A DNA stretch of 64,000 nucleotides from positions 62,001 through 126,000 of the forward strand of contig NZ_JBEWCD010000003.1 in the NCBI RefSeq assembly GCF_040530035.1, given 5' to 3'. Source of the DNA: Roseibium sp. HPY-6. GTDB lineage: Bacteria > Pseudomonadota > Alphaproteobacteria > Rhizobiales > Stappiaceae. This document shows, piece after piece, positions 45,168 to 54,298 of this stretch (positions are counted from its first letter, which is position 1; each line of letters starts with the position of its first letter). The notes beneath the pieces were generated by a model. It saw only the letters and a list, made by a program, of their open reading frames with translations. It did not search any database and was not told where the DNA came from. The translations under genes and the position numbers were made by a program.

Positions 45168-45548
45168 TTACGTTGCGACGTTCACCGCATGCGGTTCATC
45201 GGCTTCCGCATGATCTTCATAGGCATGGCGAATGTCGGAGGGCGCAATGCCTTCCAATGAAATCCGCATAGGATGAACCGGACCGCGGTCAATGTCAGGC
45301 TCCATTGCCTGCAGGGCAGCAGCGCGATAAGCCGCCACGCCGTCCAGAGTGTGATTGTTGTGCTGCCGGGCATCTATCAGAACGGCTGGCCCGTCTGCGG
45401 AGCTGCCGGTGTCGGTATCGTGTCGCTGCGCACTGTTACGCTTGCCTCTACGGTCATAGCCGGTCCCGTCGCCGTCCTTGTCCGTAGGATACTCTGTCGC
45501 ATGCGCCACGACCTGGGCCGATTGCGGCCTGTCGATCGTCGTCGCCAT
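45168..45548 (-). CDS. hypothetical soluble protein
   Basis: A 126-residue polar protein I do not recognise. It is rich in Asp, His, Arg and Ala, with no membrane span, signal or Cys-based motif; the middle (KDGDGTGYDRRGKRNSAQR) looks disordered and the last 50 residues (ISLEGIAPSDIRHAYEDHAEA) may form helices. The evidence for a gene is the strong AGGAGG site five bases before the ATG and the lack of any competing frame. It lies downstream of ethylmalonyl-CoA mutase on the same strand (147-base gap). Confidence 0.55.
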   Translation of the reverse strand: MATTIDRPQSAQVVAHATEYPTDKDGDGTGYDRRGKRNSAQRHDTDTGSSADGPAVLIDARQHNNHTLDGVAAYRAAALQAMEPDIDRGPVHPMRISLEGIAPSDIRHAYEDHAEADEPHAVNVAT

Positions 45549-45695
45549 TGTGGCCTCCTGGCCGTCAGAGAACTCCGCCTTCTGGCGGAACTGGCACAGT
45601 GTCTCAACAAAGCGTTAACAATTCTTTACGCTAGGTTAACTCATTGTCCCGCATGCGAGAAAAGTGTTCTGATCCTTTGCTTGGCGAGTCGGTTT

Positions 45696-47693
45696 TCAGG
45701 CGGCCTGTTCTCCTGCGCTACCGACGATCTTGACGACGTCCGCCATGATATCGGTCAGCTGGAAATCCTTTGGCGTATAGACGGCGGCAACACCCATTGC
45801 CTTCAGTTGCGCTGCATCCTCATCCGGAATGATCCCGCCGACAACAACGGGAATATCGTCGGCTCCAGACGCACGCAAACGATCCATAACATCGCGAACC
45901 AGCGCCAGGTGAGACCCTGAGAGGATTGAAAGACCGATGACATGAACATCTTCTTCAACCGCTGCATTGACGATCTGAGCCGGCGTCAGCCGGATACCCT
46001 CGTAGACGACCTCCATGCCGCAATCGCGTGCGCGAACGGCAATCTGCTCCGCGCCGTTGGAATGCCCATCCAGACCCGGCTTACCGACAAGAAACTTCAG
46101 CCGTCTGCCCAGCTTTTCCGAAACGGCGTCGACATCTTCGCGCACTGTCGCAAGATCACCAGCATCATCGCGAACGGCTTGCCCGACGCCAGTGGGTGCT
46201 CGGTATTCTCCAAACACCTCACGCAAGGTCCGCCCCCACTCGCCTGTTGTGACACCGGCCTTCGCGGCGGCGATGGATGGTTCCATAACGTTGCGGCCTT
46301 CCTGCGCGGCCGCCTTGAGATCCGACAAGGCGGCCGCAACTGCCGCGCTATCGCGTGTTTCGCGCCAGGCTTTCACCTTTTCGACCGCCTCTTGTTCCAC
46401 GTGTTCAGGAACGGTCAGGATCGCGCCGTCTTCTCCCGTAGCAAGCGGCGACGGTTCGCTTTCTGTCCATTTGTTGACGCCAACGACGACCTGCTCGCCT
46501 GCTTCGATAGCGGCAAGGCGCGCTGAGTTGGCTTCGACGAGCTGACGCTTCATGTAACTGGAATCAACCGCCGCAACAGCGCCGCCCATGGCATCGATCC
46601 GGGCCAGTTCTTCCCGCGCCTCATCCTTTAGCGCATCGACTTTTTTCGTGATTTCAGCGGAACCGTCGAAAATATCGGCATATTCGAGCAGATCTGTCTC
46701 GTAGGCCATGATCTGCTGCATCCTGAGCGACCATTGCTGGTCGAACGGGCGCGGCAAACCGAGCGCTTCGTTCCAGGCAGGCAGCTGGACCGCGCGCGCG
46801 CGCGCGTTTTTCGACAGCACCACCGCGAGCATTTCAACAAGTATCCGGTAAACGTTGTTTTCCGGCTGTTGTTCGGTCAGGCCGAGTGAATTGACCTGCA
46901 CACCGTATCGGAACCGGCGATAGCGTTCGTCTTCGACACCGTAGCGCTCCCGGCAGATTTCGTCCCAAAGTTCGGTAAACGCCCGCATTTTGCACATTTC
47001 GGTCACGAACCGCATGCCTGCGTTCACGAAGAATGAGATCCGGCCGACGGCTTTCGGAAAGTCTTCTTCGGGGATGGCGCCGCTTGCTTTCATGGAATCA
47101 AGGATCGCAACGGCCGTTGCCAGCGCGAAGGAGAGTTCCTGGACCGGCGTGGCTCCCGCCTCCTGCAGATGGTAGGAGCAGACGTTCATCGGATTCCACT
47201 TGGGCATGTTGGAGTAGGTCCAGGCGATGACGTCGGTTGTCAGCTTCAGTGACGGCGCCGGCGGAAACACGTAAGTCCCCCTGGAAAGGTATTCCTTGAT
47301 GATATCGTTCTGGGTCGTTCCGGAGAGCAGTTTTCGGTCGGCGCCCTGTTCATCGGCTGCCGCGATGTAAAGCGAAAGCAGCCACGGGGCCGTTGCATTG
47401 ATCGTCATTGACGTGTTCATGCGTTCAAGCGGGATCTCGTCGAAAAGCGTCCGCATGTCGCCAAGATGCGTGACAGGCACCCCGACTTTGCCGACTTCAC
47501 CCCGGGACAGCATGTCATCCGGATCGTAACCGGTCTGGGTTGGAAGATCGAAGGCGACGGACAATCCCGTTTGCCCTTTGGCGAGATTTCCGCGGTAAAG
47601 CTTGTTTGATTCCGCGGCTGTGGAATGTCCTGCGTAGGTACGGAAAATCCAGGGCCGATCCCGTTCCGTTGCCTTCTCACCTGCATGGCTCAT
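45696..47693 (-). CDS. ecm: (2R)-ethylmalonyl-CoA mutase
   Basis: Adenosylcobalamin enzyme converting ethylmalonyl-CoA to methylsuccinyl-CoA in the ethylmalonyl-CoA pathway for C2 assimilation. 665 residues: N-terminal TIM barrel (RPWIFRTYAGHSTAAESN, GLSVAFDLPTQTGYDPDD, STMTINATA-like block) and C-terminal B12 domain with GLDGHSNG, the DxHxxG base-off motif, from about residue 545. Methylmalonyl-CoA mutase is the alternative, but the divergent crotonyl-CoA carboxylase/reductase gene and the single-chain length favour ethylmalonyl-CoA. ATG has an AGGAGG site. Residues ARARA are encoded by a 16-base alternating CG run at 46791-46806. Confidence 0.9.
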   Translation of the reverse strand: MSHAGEKATERDRPWIFRTYAGHSTAAESNKLYRGNLAKGQTGLSVAFDLPTQTGYDPDDMLSRGEVGKVGVPVTHLGDMRTLFDEIPLERMNTSMTINATAPWLLSLYIAAADEQGADRKLLSGTTQNDIIKEYLSRGTYVFPPAPSLKLTTDVIAWTYSNMPKWNPMNVCSYHLQEAGATPVQELSFALATAVAILDSMKASGAIPEEDFPKAVGRISFFVNAGMRFVTEMCKMRAFTELWDEICRERYGVEDERYRRFRYGVQVNSLGLTEQQPENNVYRILVEMLAVVLSKNARARAVQLPAWNEALGLPRPFDQQWSLRMQQIMAYETDLLEYADIFDGSAEITKKVDALKDEAREELARIDAMGGAVAAVDSSYMKRQLVEANSARLAAIEAGEQVVVGVNKWTESEPSPLATGEDGAILTVPEHVEQEAVEKVKAWRETRDSAAVAAALSDLKAAAQEGRNVMEPSIAAAKAGVTTGEWGRTLREVFGEYRAPTGVGQAVRDDAGDLATVREDVDAVSEKLGRRLKFLVGKPGLDGHSNGAEQIAVRARDCGMEVVYEGIRLTPAQIVNAAVEEDVHVIGLSILSGSHLALVRDVMDRLRASGADDIPVVVGGIIPDEDAAQLKAMGVAAVYTPKDFQLTDIMADVVKIVGSAGEQAA

Positions 47694-47981
47694 ACCGATA
47701 GTCCTCCTAAGACCTTATTCTGCCTGCCTTATTCGTTTTCGCAGTTCCAGAAACACCCGGATCTCCCTGTCCGGCAGTAGTGTGCACAAAATTACGCGCA
47801 TGCGAAATCCTTCTGTGCAATGCAAAATATGCTTGGCATTAAAACGCAAGTTAAGCAATAGTCGTATAGATCGAAGCTCGTTTTTGAACAATAGTTGCGC
47901 AAAACAGGGTTTCGAGACGTTCGAGCCTTGTGCAGTTGCGAAATCAAGCGCGCACTTCTTTAAAGCCCTGGGAGGGGATGA
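47694..47981. promoter_or_regulatory. divergent ecm/ccr control region
   Basis: 288 bases between two divergent pathway genes, AT-richer than its surroundings, with a TTGCGCAA palindrome near 47894 and an AATGC-to-GCATT inverted repeat near 47818-47842. Probably holds both promoters and a shared operator. Confidence 0.45.
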
Positions 47982-49277
47982 ATGACAGCTACAGCCGAAG
48001 CCAATGACAACCGAACGCGTGAGGATGCTCCGGTGAAAGACCTTTATGAAATCGGTGAAATCCCGCCACTCGGTCACGTCCCGAAAAACATGTATGCATG
48101 GGCGATCCGCCGTGAGCGTCACGGGGCTCCTGAAGATGCAATGCAGTTGGAAGTCGTACCGACCTGGGAACTCGACAGCCATGAGGTCCTGGTCCTGGTG
48201 ATGGCTGCCGGGGTCAACTACAACGGCATCTGGGCCGGTCTCGGAGAACCGATCAGTCCGTTCGATGGTCACGGCGCGCCGTATCACATTGCCGGATCGG
48301 ACGCCTCCGGGATCGTCTGGGCGGTCGGAGACAAGGTCAAGCGCTGGAAAGTGGGCGACGAGGTTGTTATCCACTGCAATCAGGACGACGGCGACGACGA
48401 GGAGTGCAACGGCGGCGACCCGATGTTCTCAAACACGCAGCGCATCTGGGGTTACGAAACGCCAGACGGCTCATTTGCCCAGTTCACGCGTGCGCAGGCA
48501 CAGCAGCTTATGCCGCGGCCAAAGCACCTCACCTGGGAAGAAAGCGCCTGTTATACGCTCACGCTTGCAACAGCTTACCGGATGCTGTTCGGCCACCACC
48601 CGCACGAACTCAAGCCGGGACAGAACGTTCTGGTCTGGGGCGCTTCGGGCGGTCTCGGGTCCTACGCGATCCAGCTCATTACGGCGGCCGGCGCGAACGC
48701 GATCGGCGTTATCTCGGATGAAGACAAGCGGCAGTTCGTTCTCGATCTTGGCGCGAAGGGTGTGATCAACCGCAAGGACTTCAGTTGCTGGGGTCAGTTG
48801 CCGAAGGTCGGCTCAACCGAATATGCCGAGTGGTTCAAGGAAGCCAGAAAGTTTGGCAAGGCAATCTGGGAATTCACCGGCAAGGGCAACAATGTCGATA
48901 TTGTCTTTGAACATCCCGGCGAAGCGACGTTCCCAATCTCGACCTTTGTTTGCAAAAAGGGTGGCATGGTGGTGATCTGTGCGGGAACCTCCGGGTTCAA
49001 CTGCACGTTCGATGTTCGCTACATGTGGATGCACCAGAAGCGTCTGCAAGGCTCACACTTTGCGCACCTGAAACAGGCTGCAGCCGCGAACAAGCTGATG
49101 ATCGAGCGGCGTATCGATCCTTACATGTCGGAAGTGTTCCCTTGGGACCAGATCCCGAAGGCACACACGAAAATGTGGAAGAACCAGCACGCCCCGGGAA
49201 ACATGTCGGTCCTTGTGTCGGCACCCACGACCGGCCTGCGCACCCTTGAGGACGTTATCGACGCAGGAAAGCGCTGA
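47982..49277 (+). CDS. ccr: crotonyl-CoA carboxylase/reductase
   Basis: Reductively carboxylates crotonyl-CoA to (2S)-ethylmalonyl-CoA using NADPH and CO2, the committed step of the ethylmalonyl-CoA pathway. 431 residues, typical. The GroES-like half has GVNYNGIWAGLGEPIS with the conserved active-site Asn, the nucleotide-binding half VWGASGGLGSYAIQL, and the C-terminal MWMHQKRLQGSHFA carries a conserved His. A GGGAGGGG site precedes the ATG. Divergent from ecm. Bicarbonate supplied by the SbtA/carbonic anhydrase genes 3 kb away could support this enzyme (inference). Confidence 0.96.
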   Translation: MTATAEANDNRTREDAPVKDLYEIGEIPPLGHVPKNMYAWAIRRERHGAPEDAMQLEVVPTWELDSHEVLVLVMAAGVNYNGIWAGLGEPISPFDGHGAPYHIAGSDASGIVWAVGDKVKRWKVGDEVVIHCNQDDGDDEECNGGDPMFSNTQRIWGYETPDGSFAQFTRAQAQQLMPRPKHLTWEESACYTLTLATAYRMLFGHHPHELKPGQNVLVWGASGGLGSYAIQLITAAGANAIGVISDEDKRQFVLDLGAKGVINRKDFSCWGQLPKVGSTEYAEWFKEARKFGKAIWEFTGKGNNVDIVFEHPGEATFPISTFVCKKGGMVVICAGTSGFNCTFDVRYMWMHQKRLQGSHFAHLKQAAAANKLMIERRIDPYMSEVFPWDQIPKAHTKMWKNQHAPGNMSVLVSAPTTGLRTLEDVIDAGKR

Positions 49278-49333
49278 CTTAAGAAGCTCCCCGAAAGGCG
49301 CGAGGGCAATGCCTCTCGACGTCTTGTACAGCC

Positions 49334-49366
49334 TGGCCAGTCCCCGACACGGGACTGGCCATTTTC
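49334..49366 (+). terminator. ccr terminator
   Basis: TGGCCAGTCCC (49334-49344) pairs perfectly with GGGACTGGCCA (49351-49361) over a six-base loop and is followed by TTTT. It lies 57 bases after the ccr stop. Confidence 0.85.
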
Positions 49367-49467
49367 GTTGACCACAGATCAGTTCGCCTCTGCCCCATTT
49401 CTGCTTCGATGTGACCGCATTACCAATGGGACCTGTCCGAATCACTTGTCACGGGGAAATTCCTCTG

Positions 49468-50004
49468 TTGATCGCCGCCAAGTCCGGTCTCCATGCCGCA
49501 AAATACGCACTTGCCGCCGTGGCGGTGCTTTCCGTTGTCGCTTGCCAGAGCGAACGTTTTCAGACACCGCCCTTCTACAAGGATCTTGCGCGCGCGGACG
49601 GGCAGGTCGATGCAGCAACCGCGGCACAGATGATATCGCAATATCGGGTGAATAACGGGCTTTCAGCCGTCAGCCCGGATCCCCAGCTCAACGCGATCGC
49701 CAGATCTCAGGCGGAAGCCATGGCAGCGGCCGGGTCGGTTCAGGCATCATTGGCCTCCGACCAGCTTTTGGCAACGCGCATGTCATCTATCGGCGAACCC
49801 AAGACCGCCGCTGCAGAGAATGTCAGTGCGGGGTACCGCACATTCGCGGAAGCCTTTTCCGGCTGGAGGGAGTCTCCGAACCACAACCAGGTGCTGCTGA
49901 CAGGCGACGCGACCCGGCTTGGCATCGCCACGGCGTATTCGCCCAATGCCAAGCATAAGGTGTTCTGGTCACTGGTCTTGGCAGCACCAAAACCGGGCAG
50001 CTAA
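49468..50004 (+). CDS. CAP-domain (SCP-like) lipoprotein
   Basis: A lipoprotein of about 178 residues. From the TTG at 49468 the signal reads MIAAKSGLHAAKYALAAVAV, then a lipobox SVVAC; a GGGGAA site lies before it, and ATG/other starts up to 57 bases upstream are possible. The rest is a CAP domain (MISQYRVNNGLSAVSPDPQLNAIARSQAEAMA, ENVSAGYRTFAEAFSGWRESPNHNQVLL) with a conserved Glu and His. Bacterial CAP proteins are envelope proteins of largely unknown role. Confidence 0.82.
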   Translation: MIAAKSGLHAAKYALAAVAVLSVVACQSERFQTPPFYKDLARADGQVDAATAAQMISQYRVNNGLSAVSPDPQLNAIARSQAEAMAAAGSVQASLASDQLLATRMSSIGEPKTAAAENVSAGYRTFAEAFSGWRESPNHNQVLLTGDATRLGIATAYSPNAKHKVFWSLVLAAPKPGS

Positions 50005-50014
50005 ATCTGCGCTG

Positions 50015-50428
50015 TCAGTAGCGGCGCGGGTAGCGGGGGTAGATTGGCTGGACAGGCCGGACAACCGGCGGCGGGCGCCTGTAGATCGGATAATTGTTTT
50101 GGTAGCGCGGCACGCCGATATAAACACCAGCGCTCGGAATCGGACGGCCGTAATAGCTCCCCTGAACGCCGTAGCTCAGGTATTTACCGGACACCCAGCC
50201 CTTCACGTTGGCAAATGCAGCATCGCACCACGAAAAATTCGCCGTACATCCGAACACCGTAACGCCACCACCCTGTGGCACCGTCGTAATCACGGGGTAG
50301 TTCGTTCCCGGGCCAGCACGCATGTTCAGGTTTGCCGTCGTATAGGCGATTGCGGGGCCGGATTGAGCAGCGGCCGGAATCGCCATCATAGCCACGGCGG
50401 CCAGCGCCAGCGGCAAGCGGATTATCAT
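50015..50428 (-). CDS. secreted SH3b-domain protein with Tyr/Pro/Arg-rich tail
   Basis: 137 residues: a signal peptide (LPLALAAVAMMAIPAAA, cut after AAA), one bacterial SH3 domain (ANLNMRAGPGTNYPVITTVPQGGGVTVFGC to GWVSGKYL), then a 45-residue tail of PIYRRPPP- and RPVQPIYPRYPRR-like repeats. SH3b domains often bind peptidoglycan or tether envelope proteins; the basic Tyr/Pro tail may bind wall or nucleic acid. Two Cys flank FSW and could form a disulfide. A CGGAGA site precedes the ATG. Convergent with the CAP lipoprotein gene, ten bases apart. Confidence 0.82.
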   Translation of the reverse strand: MIIRLPLALAAVAMMAIPAAAQSGPAIAYTTANLNMRAGPGTNYPVITTVPQGGGVTVFGCTANFSWCDAAFANVKGWVSGKYLSYGVQGSYYGRPIPSAGVYIGVPRYQNNYPIYRRPPPVVRPVQPIYPRYPRRY

Positions 50429-50639
50429 ATTTTATCTCCGAATAACCTGTGCCCGGAACATGAGTGTTGCCGGGCTCCAAGCCCACACACGCTTCAGATG
50501 TGGGTAGACAACATGGCGAAAATATAGCGCTTCCATCCGAAGTCAGCGTTCTTCGTGGCAGCGGGATCAGTTTCTCCTTGCCCTTGAACGTCTCTATCGG
50601 CTTCACTATGAGCGAGTGACAAAGCGGGGGGAGCTCAAG

Positions 50640-51131
50640 ATGGCGTTTTTTCAAAAGCTTGCATTCGCACTCGCGGTGTCCGCCGCCACGCTACTGATGT
50701 ATTTACCGACGGCAAGAGCGTTTGACGCGCATGCTGGCTACTACTATCCCGAACCACAGACCCGGGAAGTCTATATTTCGGAGCTCCCCGTTTCACGCGA
50801 TGCCAGGAAGAGGTCGCGCGCAGCTTTTGTAATCGGTTTGGCAAGCCAGCATTCAAAACAAAGCCATGCCTCGGGATATCATCTGTTTGCAAAAGGGGGG
50901 GAACTTGAAAAGCTGATTATCGTAGCCACCGGCGACGGGCAGTATGACACGCTGTACCGTCTGCGGGCGCTTTTGGCGTCCCTGACCTCACTTGCAAGGT
51001 CAACGGAGCTTTTTGCCCGATCCAATCATCCGCATGAACTGAATTTTCTCGATTTCTGCAAGCTGATCGGCTTCAAGCAGGTCACTGTCAGCAACGGCAA
51101 GGACATCGCACACCAGATCAAGATCCAGTAA
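50640..51131 (+). CDS. hypothetical exported protein
   Basis: 163 residues with a signal peptide (MAFFQKLAFALAVSAATLLM, cut near ARA-FD). The mature part has YYYPEPQTREVYISELPVSRDARKRSRAAFVIGLAS, a form conserved in many alphaproteobacteria but of unknown function as far as I can tell. The second half is a compact alpha/beta segment ending LDFCKLIGFKQVTVSNGKDIAHQI. The ATG at 50640 follows a GGGGGAG site; eight upstream in-frame codons are unlikely to be used. Confidence 0.75.
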   Translation: MAFFQKLAFALAVSAATLLMYLPTARAFDAHAGYYYPEPQTREVYISELPVSRDARKRSRAAFVIGLASQHSKQSHASGYHLFAKGGELEKLIIVATGDGQYDTLYRLRALLASLTSLARSTELFARSNHPHELNFLDFCKLIGFKQVTVSNGKDIAHQIKIQ

Positions 51132-51193
51132 TCAGCTACCAGTGCAAAGCCGAAAAGAAGCACGACAGATACCAGCCAGGCGCATGTTTAGCG

Positions 51194-51919
51194 CTAGAGC
51201 GTACCGTTGAGCCACCGGCGATACTGCGACCGTGTCCCGAAGAAGGCGTTCCGGTCGACATCACCTTTGATGCCGGGAATGCGCCCTTCCGCCGTATATT
51301 GCCAAAACACCCAGTCATCCCGCTGTTCGTAGATATTCTTGGGATGTGTCGCGACCGAACGTAGCCAGAACTGCTCGCCCTTCAGAGCGCCAACCAGCCT
51401 GTCTCTATGAAAATCCACCGACGAATAAATAACCGGCCGCTTGCCGTAGTGCTTTTCCATTTCGTCGAGAAATATCTTCATGTCGCGAACGATCTGCGCC
51501 CGTTCAGGCCGAAGCTGGCATGTCTTGGAATGGGCATTCCACTCCATATCCAAGACCAGCGGAATCGCTTGCGGGTCCTGGGGAACCACTTCCTTGACCC
51601 AGGATATCTGTTCCTCTACGGGCCGGCAAAAATAGTAGAAGTGATATGCCCCGCGCGGCACACCTGCTTTGCGGGCCGCGATCCAGTTTTGCGCAAACCT
51701 CGGATCAACGTGGTCACCGCCCTCCGTTGCCTTGATCCAGGCAAACGAAACGCCGGAGCGCTTGACCTCGTCCCAGTCAATGTCACCTTGCCACCTGGAA
51801 ACGTCGATACCGTGAACCGCGTAATCCTCGGGTGTCGGGTCAGGGAAATCATAAGCCGAGCACGCGCCCAGAATGACCAGTCCGGCAATGATACAAAACG
51901 ACTTGAACTGCTTAAGCAC
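51194..51919 (-). CDS. GH25 (Chalaropsis-type lysozyme) lipoprotein
   Basis: A muramidase-like lipoprotein of 241 residues. The signal sequence ends in the lipobox LVILGAC. The GH25 barrel has the catalytic-site aspartates in GIDVSRWQGDIDW and the LVLDMEW pair (Asp and Glu), plus YHFYYFCRP and VFWQYTAEG. It should cleave the glycan backbone of peptidoglycan. The GTG at 51919 with a GAGGACG leader is chosen; an ATG 15 codons upstream gives an unnatural signal peptide. Confidence 0.88.
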   Translation of the reverse strand: MLKQFKSFCIIAGLVILGACSAYDFPDPTPEDYAVHGIDVSRWQGDIDWDEVKRSGVSFAWIKATEGGDHVDPRFAQNWIAARKAGVPRGAYHFYYFCRPVEEQISWVKEVVPQDPQAIPLVLDMEWNAHSKTCQLRPERAQIVRDMKIFLDEMEKHYGKRPVIYSSVDFHRDRLVGALKGEQFWLRSVATHPKNIYEQRDDWVFWQYTAEGRIPGIKGDVDRNAFFGTRSQYRRWLNGTL

Positions 51920-52385
51920 GGTGCGTCCTCGACAGGTAAACAAACACTTTCTGCCAACGTTCAAAATGGGCGCAATTTCCTAACGGATCGTAGACGGCCC
52001 ATCGCTTTTTACGCAAAAGTGAACTTTCATTCTCGCCCTGGTGTTCGTCGTACGTTTTAACGTCGAGCACAACTTCGCAAGCGTCCCCAATCTTGCCGCT
52101 CCAGCGAACGTCCTTTCACCGCAGGAGCTTTGGAATCATACATCCCTCGTGATTGGGTACGAGTTTCATTTTGACTGAATTTCCAAAGTGTACGGCAATT
52201 CATGGTGTGTACCTAGTAGACTTACACCTAGTAGTACATATTCCGATGACGGCTTCGCACAGTTCAAGTTGTTGAAATTCTTGAGACCTTGGTAATAACA
52301 ACCATAGTTAACTATCATTCATGTGGACTAAGGTCGTACGGGAATCTACAAACACCATAAGAGACGAAAAAGTCCAGGGGCATTT
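51920..52385. other. AT-rich gap between GH25 and TetR genes with direct repeats
   Basis: 466 bases holding the promoters of two divergent genes. ACCTAGTAG occurs twice as a direct repeat (52211-52219 and 52226-52234, 15 bases apart) about 150 bases before the TetR gene; a possible regulator site. No gene or RNA is recognised. Confidence 0.45.
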
Positions 52386-52946
52386 ATGAACGAGCGAGAA
52401 ATAAAGATTGTTGAAACCGCTCTTCAACTTTTCTCTCACTACGGTGTGAAAAAGACGACGATGAGCGAAATCGCAACAGCCGCGGGGGTGGCGCGGCAAA
52501 CTCTTTACAACGCCTATGACTGTAAAGAGCAATTGATTTACGACGCTGTTGAGCACCATGTGCGCAAATCAGCAAACCTCATATCCAAGGAATGTTCCGA
52601 ACTGGATGATCTGGGCGCCCGCCTCGACGTTGCATTTCGGCATTTGAGCGAGAAGCCTTGCGAGATGATGCTGCAGATGCCGCACGGCGAGGAAATCCTT
52701 CAGATTGTCGAGGGTATCGACAAGAACAAGAAGAGAAACATCGTCCGCATTTGCAATGAGGCGATCGGAAACGTTCTGGAACCTTTCAGGGACAGGTTGT
52801 CCCTGGGAAACGTCGACTTCGACGACCTGTGTGAATTTATCAGGATGTCGTTCGATCAGATCAGGACCAAGACCGAAGAAAAAGAGCAGATATGCCGCGC
52901 ATACGCTCCGCTCAGGAAAATGCTTGAAAACAGCGTGCGAGCATAA
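52386..52946 (+). CDS. TetR-family transcriptional regulator
   Basis: 186 residues. The N-terminal helix-turn-helix (IVETALQLFSHYGVKKTTMSEIATAAGVARQTLYNAYDCKEQLI in two stretches) is canonical; the ligand-binding domain begins near residue 50 and contains three cysteines (CSELDD, EKPCEMM, RICNEA), which might make it redox- or metal-responsive. It converges with the porin gene. The direct repeats in the upstream gap may be its own operator. Confidence 0.9.
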   Translation: MNEREIKIVETALQLFSHYGVKKTTMSEIATAAGVARQTLYNAYDCKEQLIYDAVEHHVRKSANLISKECSELDDLGARLDVAFRHLSEKPCEMMLQMPHGEEILQIVEGIDKNKKRNIVRICNEAIGNVLEPFRDRLSLGNVDFDDLCEFIRMSFDQIRTKTEEKEQICRAYAPLRKMLENSVRA

Positions 52947-53014
52947 CGCCCAGCCGCAGATAAGAAGCGTTTGAAATGGTATCTCGGAAGATAAACCGGG
53001 CCCTGAAAAGGGGA

Positions 53015-53041
53015 GGCCCGGCAGTTTGGAGCTGCCGGGCC
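53015..53041 (-). terminator. porin terminator
   Basis: GGCCCGGCAG (53015-53024) pairs with CTGCCGGGCC (53032-53041), seven-base loop. Read on the minus strand it is followed by CCTTTT. It lies between the convergent TetR and porin genes. Confidence 0.8.
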
Positions 53042-53092
53042 GCTTGACTGAGTGGAGGTCATTGCTTCTCAGTCAGCTAACTAACCTTGCGG

Positions 53093-54298
53093 TTAGAAAG
53101 TGCGCTGCATACGAACACCGAAGAGGAGTTCGTCGAGATCATCGACACTCTGGCCAGAGATATCTGCGCTGGTGTTAGCGTAACCAACGTCAGCACCCAT
53201 GACGAAGCCAGAGACTGGTTCCCACTGTACCGAACCGTCGATTGCCCAACGGTCGATGTCGGCGTCAGCCGCTCCAACGAAATCTTCCTGATCGACGTGC
53301 GCATAGGAGCCGTCAAGTGCAAGGCCGATGGTCGGAGTTGCCTGAATGTAAACACCAGCAGACAGGGAGTAACCAGTGCTTGTGTCACCGTTTCCGCCGT
53401 AGTCGGACACGGAACCGAGCGTTGCGCCGGTCGTGCTGCTTACAACAGATACGCTGGTGATGCCGTTACCGATGTAGGACAATGCGCCGTCAGCGTAGAA
53501 ACCCTGGAAGTAGATGTTTGAACCAGGGTTGGCGAACGGCAGGTTGACGTTCACACCAGCGCCGATTGCCCAGCCGAAGCTGTCTTCATCACCAGAAGCA
53601 TTCGTGCTGTTGAATGCTGCATCCGGGTAAACCTGATGCAAAGCACCGGAGAGCTGTGCAGAACCCCAGCCCTGGGACAGGCCGAGTGCAGCAACGAGGT
53701 CAGGAGCACGCGTGCCGCCGTATGCACCAACTTCACGGTCAGAACGGTCTTCAAGAGCAATCGTTGCGGAGAAGCCATTGCCGAAAGCAGCGGTGTATGC
53801 CAGCTGGTTCGTGGTCACGTCGGACCAGTCACGAGTGACAACACCCATGAATGCCTGACCGGTGTAGATGTTGAAGTTTGAACCGAGGTAACCAGCTGTC
53901 AGGCCGCCCCACTGGATGTAACCAGCGTCGAGCTTGAAGCCGCTTTCACCGTTGGTGATGTCCATGCGCAGACCGACATAGGCACGCAGGGTGCCGAATT
54001 CGGTGGCGTTACGGGCATCGAGGTAAGCATAACCGCGTGTCAGCCACTCGTAACCGTCAGAGTCACGATCGCCCCACGGGCCATCTTCCAAAACGTTGTT
54101 GACGATGAACTGCGTACGCAGACGGCCACCAACGCGCAGGCAGGTTTCAGTGCCCGGGATGTAGTAGAAGCGAGAGCCGTAAGCGTCACAGACGCGAACG
54201 TAGTCAACCGGCTCCGGAGCAACCGGAAGATCGGCTGCCTGAGCGGTGGTAGCGGTAGCAGCAGCTGCAACGCCGAGCATCAAGCCTTTAAGTTTCAT
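53093..54298 (-). CDS. Omp2b-type outer-membrane porin
   Basis: A 401-residue precursor with signal peptide MKLKGLMLGVAAAATATTAQ and a cut after AQA. The mature start (DLPVAPEPVDYVRVCDAYGSRF, then YYIPGTETCLRVGGRLR) with its two cysteines is the Porin_2 family hallmark of Rhizobiales and Brucella. The rest alternates 8-12-residue beta strands with Gly/Asp/Asn-rich loops and ends with the C-terminal Phe (VRMQRTF). Trimeric 16-strand general porin. The ATG at 54298 has a GGAGATTACT leader; codon choice is narrow, as expected for a very highly expressed gene. A long upstream region precedes it. Confidence 0.92.
   Translation of the reverse strand: MKLKGLMLGVAAAATATTAQAADLPVAPEPVDYVRVCDAYGSRFYYIPGTETCLRVGGRLRTQFIVNNVLEDGPWGDRDSDGYEWLTRGYAYLDARNATEFGTLRAYVGLRMDITNGESGFKLDAGYIQWGGLTAGYLGSNFNIYTGQAFMGVVTRDWSDVTTNQLAYTAAFGNGFSATIALEDRSDREVGAYGGTRAPDLVAALGLSQGWGSAQLSGALHQVYPDAAFNSTNASGDEDSFGWAIGAGVNVNLPFANPGSNIYFQGFYADGALSYIGNGITSVSVVSSTTGATLGSVSDYGGNGDTSTGYSLSAGVYIQATPTIGLALDGSYAHVDQEDFVGAADADIDRWAIDGSVQWEPVSGFVMGADVGYANTSADISGQSVDDLDELLFGVRMQRTF

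Noticed and set aside
46791..46806. Eight CG dinucleotides in a row
   Set aside because: It encodes part of the conserved NARARAV stretch of ethylmalonyl-CoA mutase in a GC-rich genome; possible slippage site but explained by coding.
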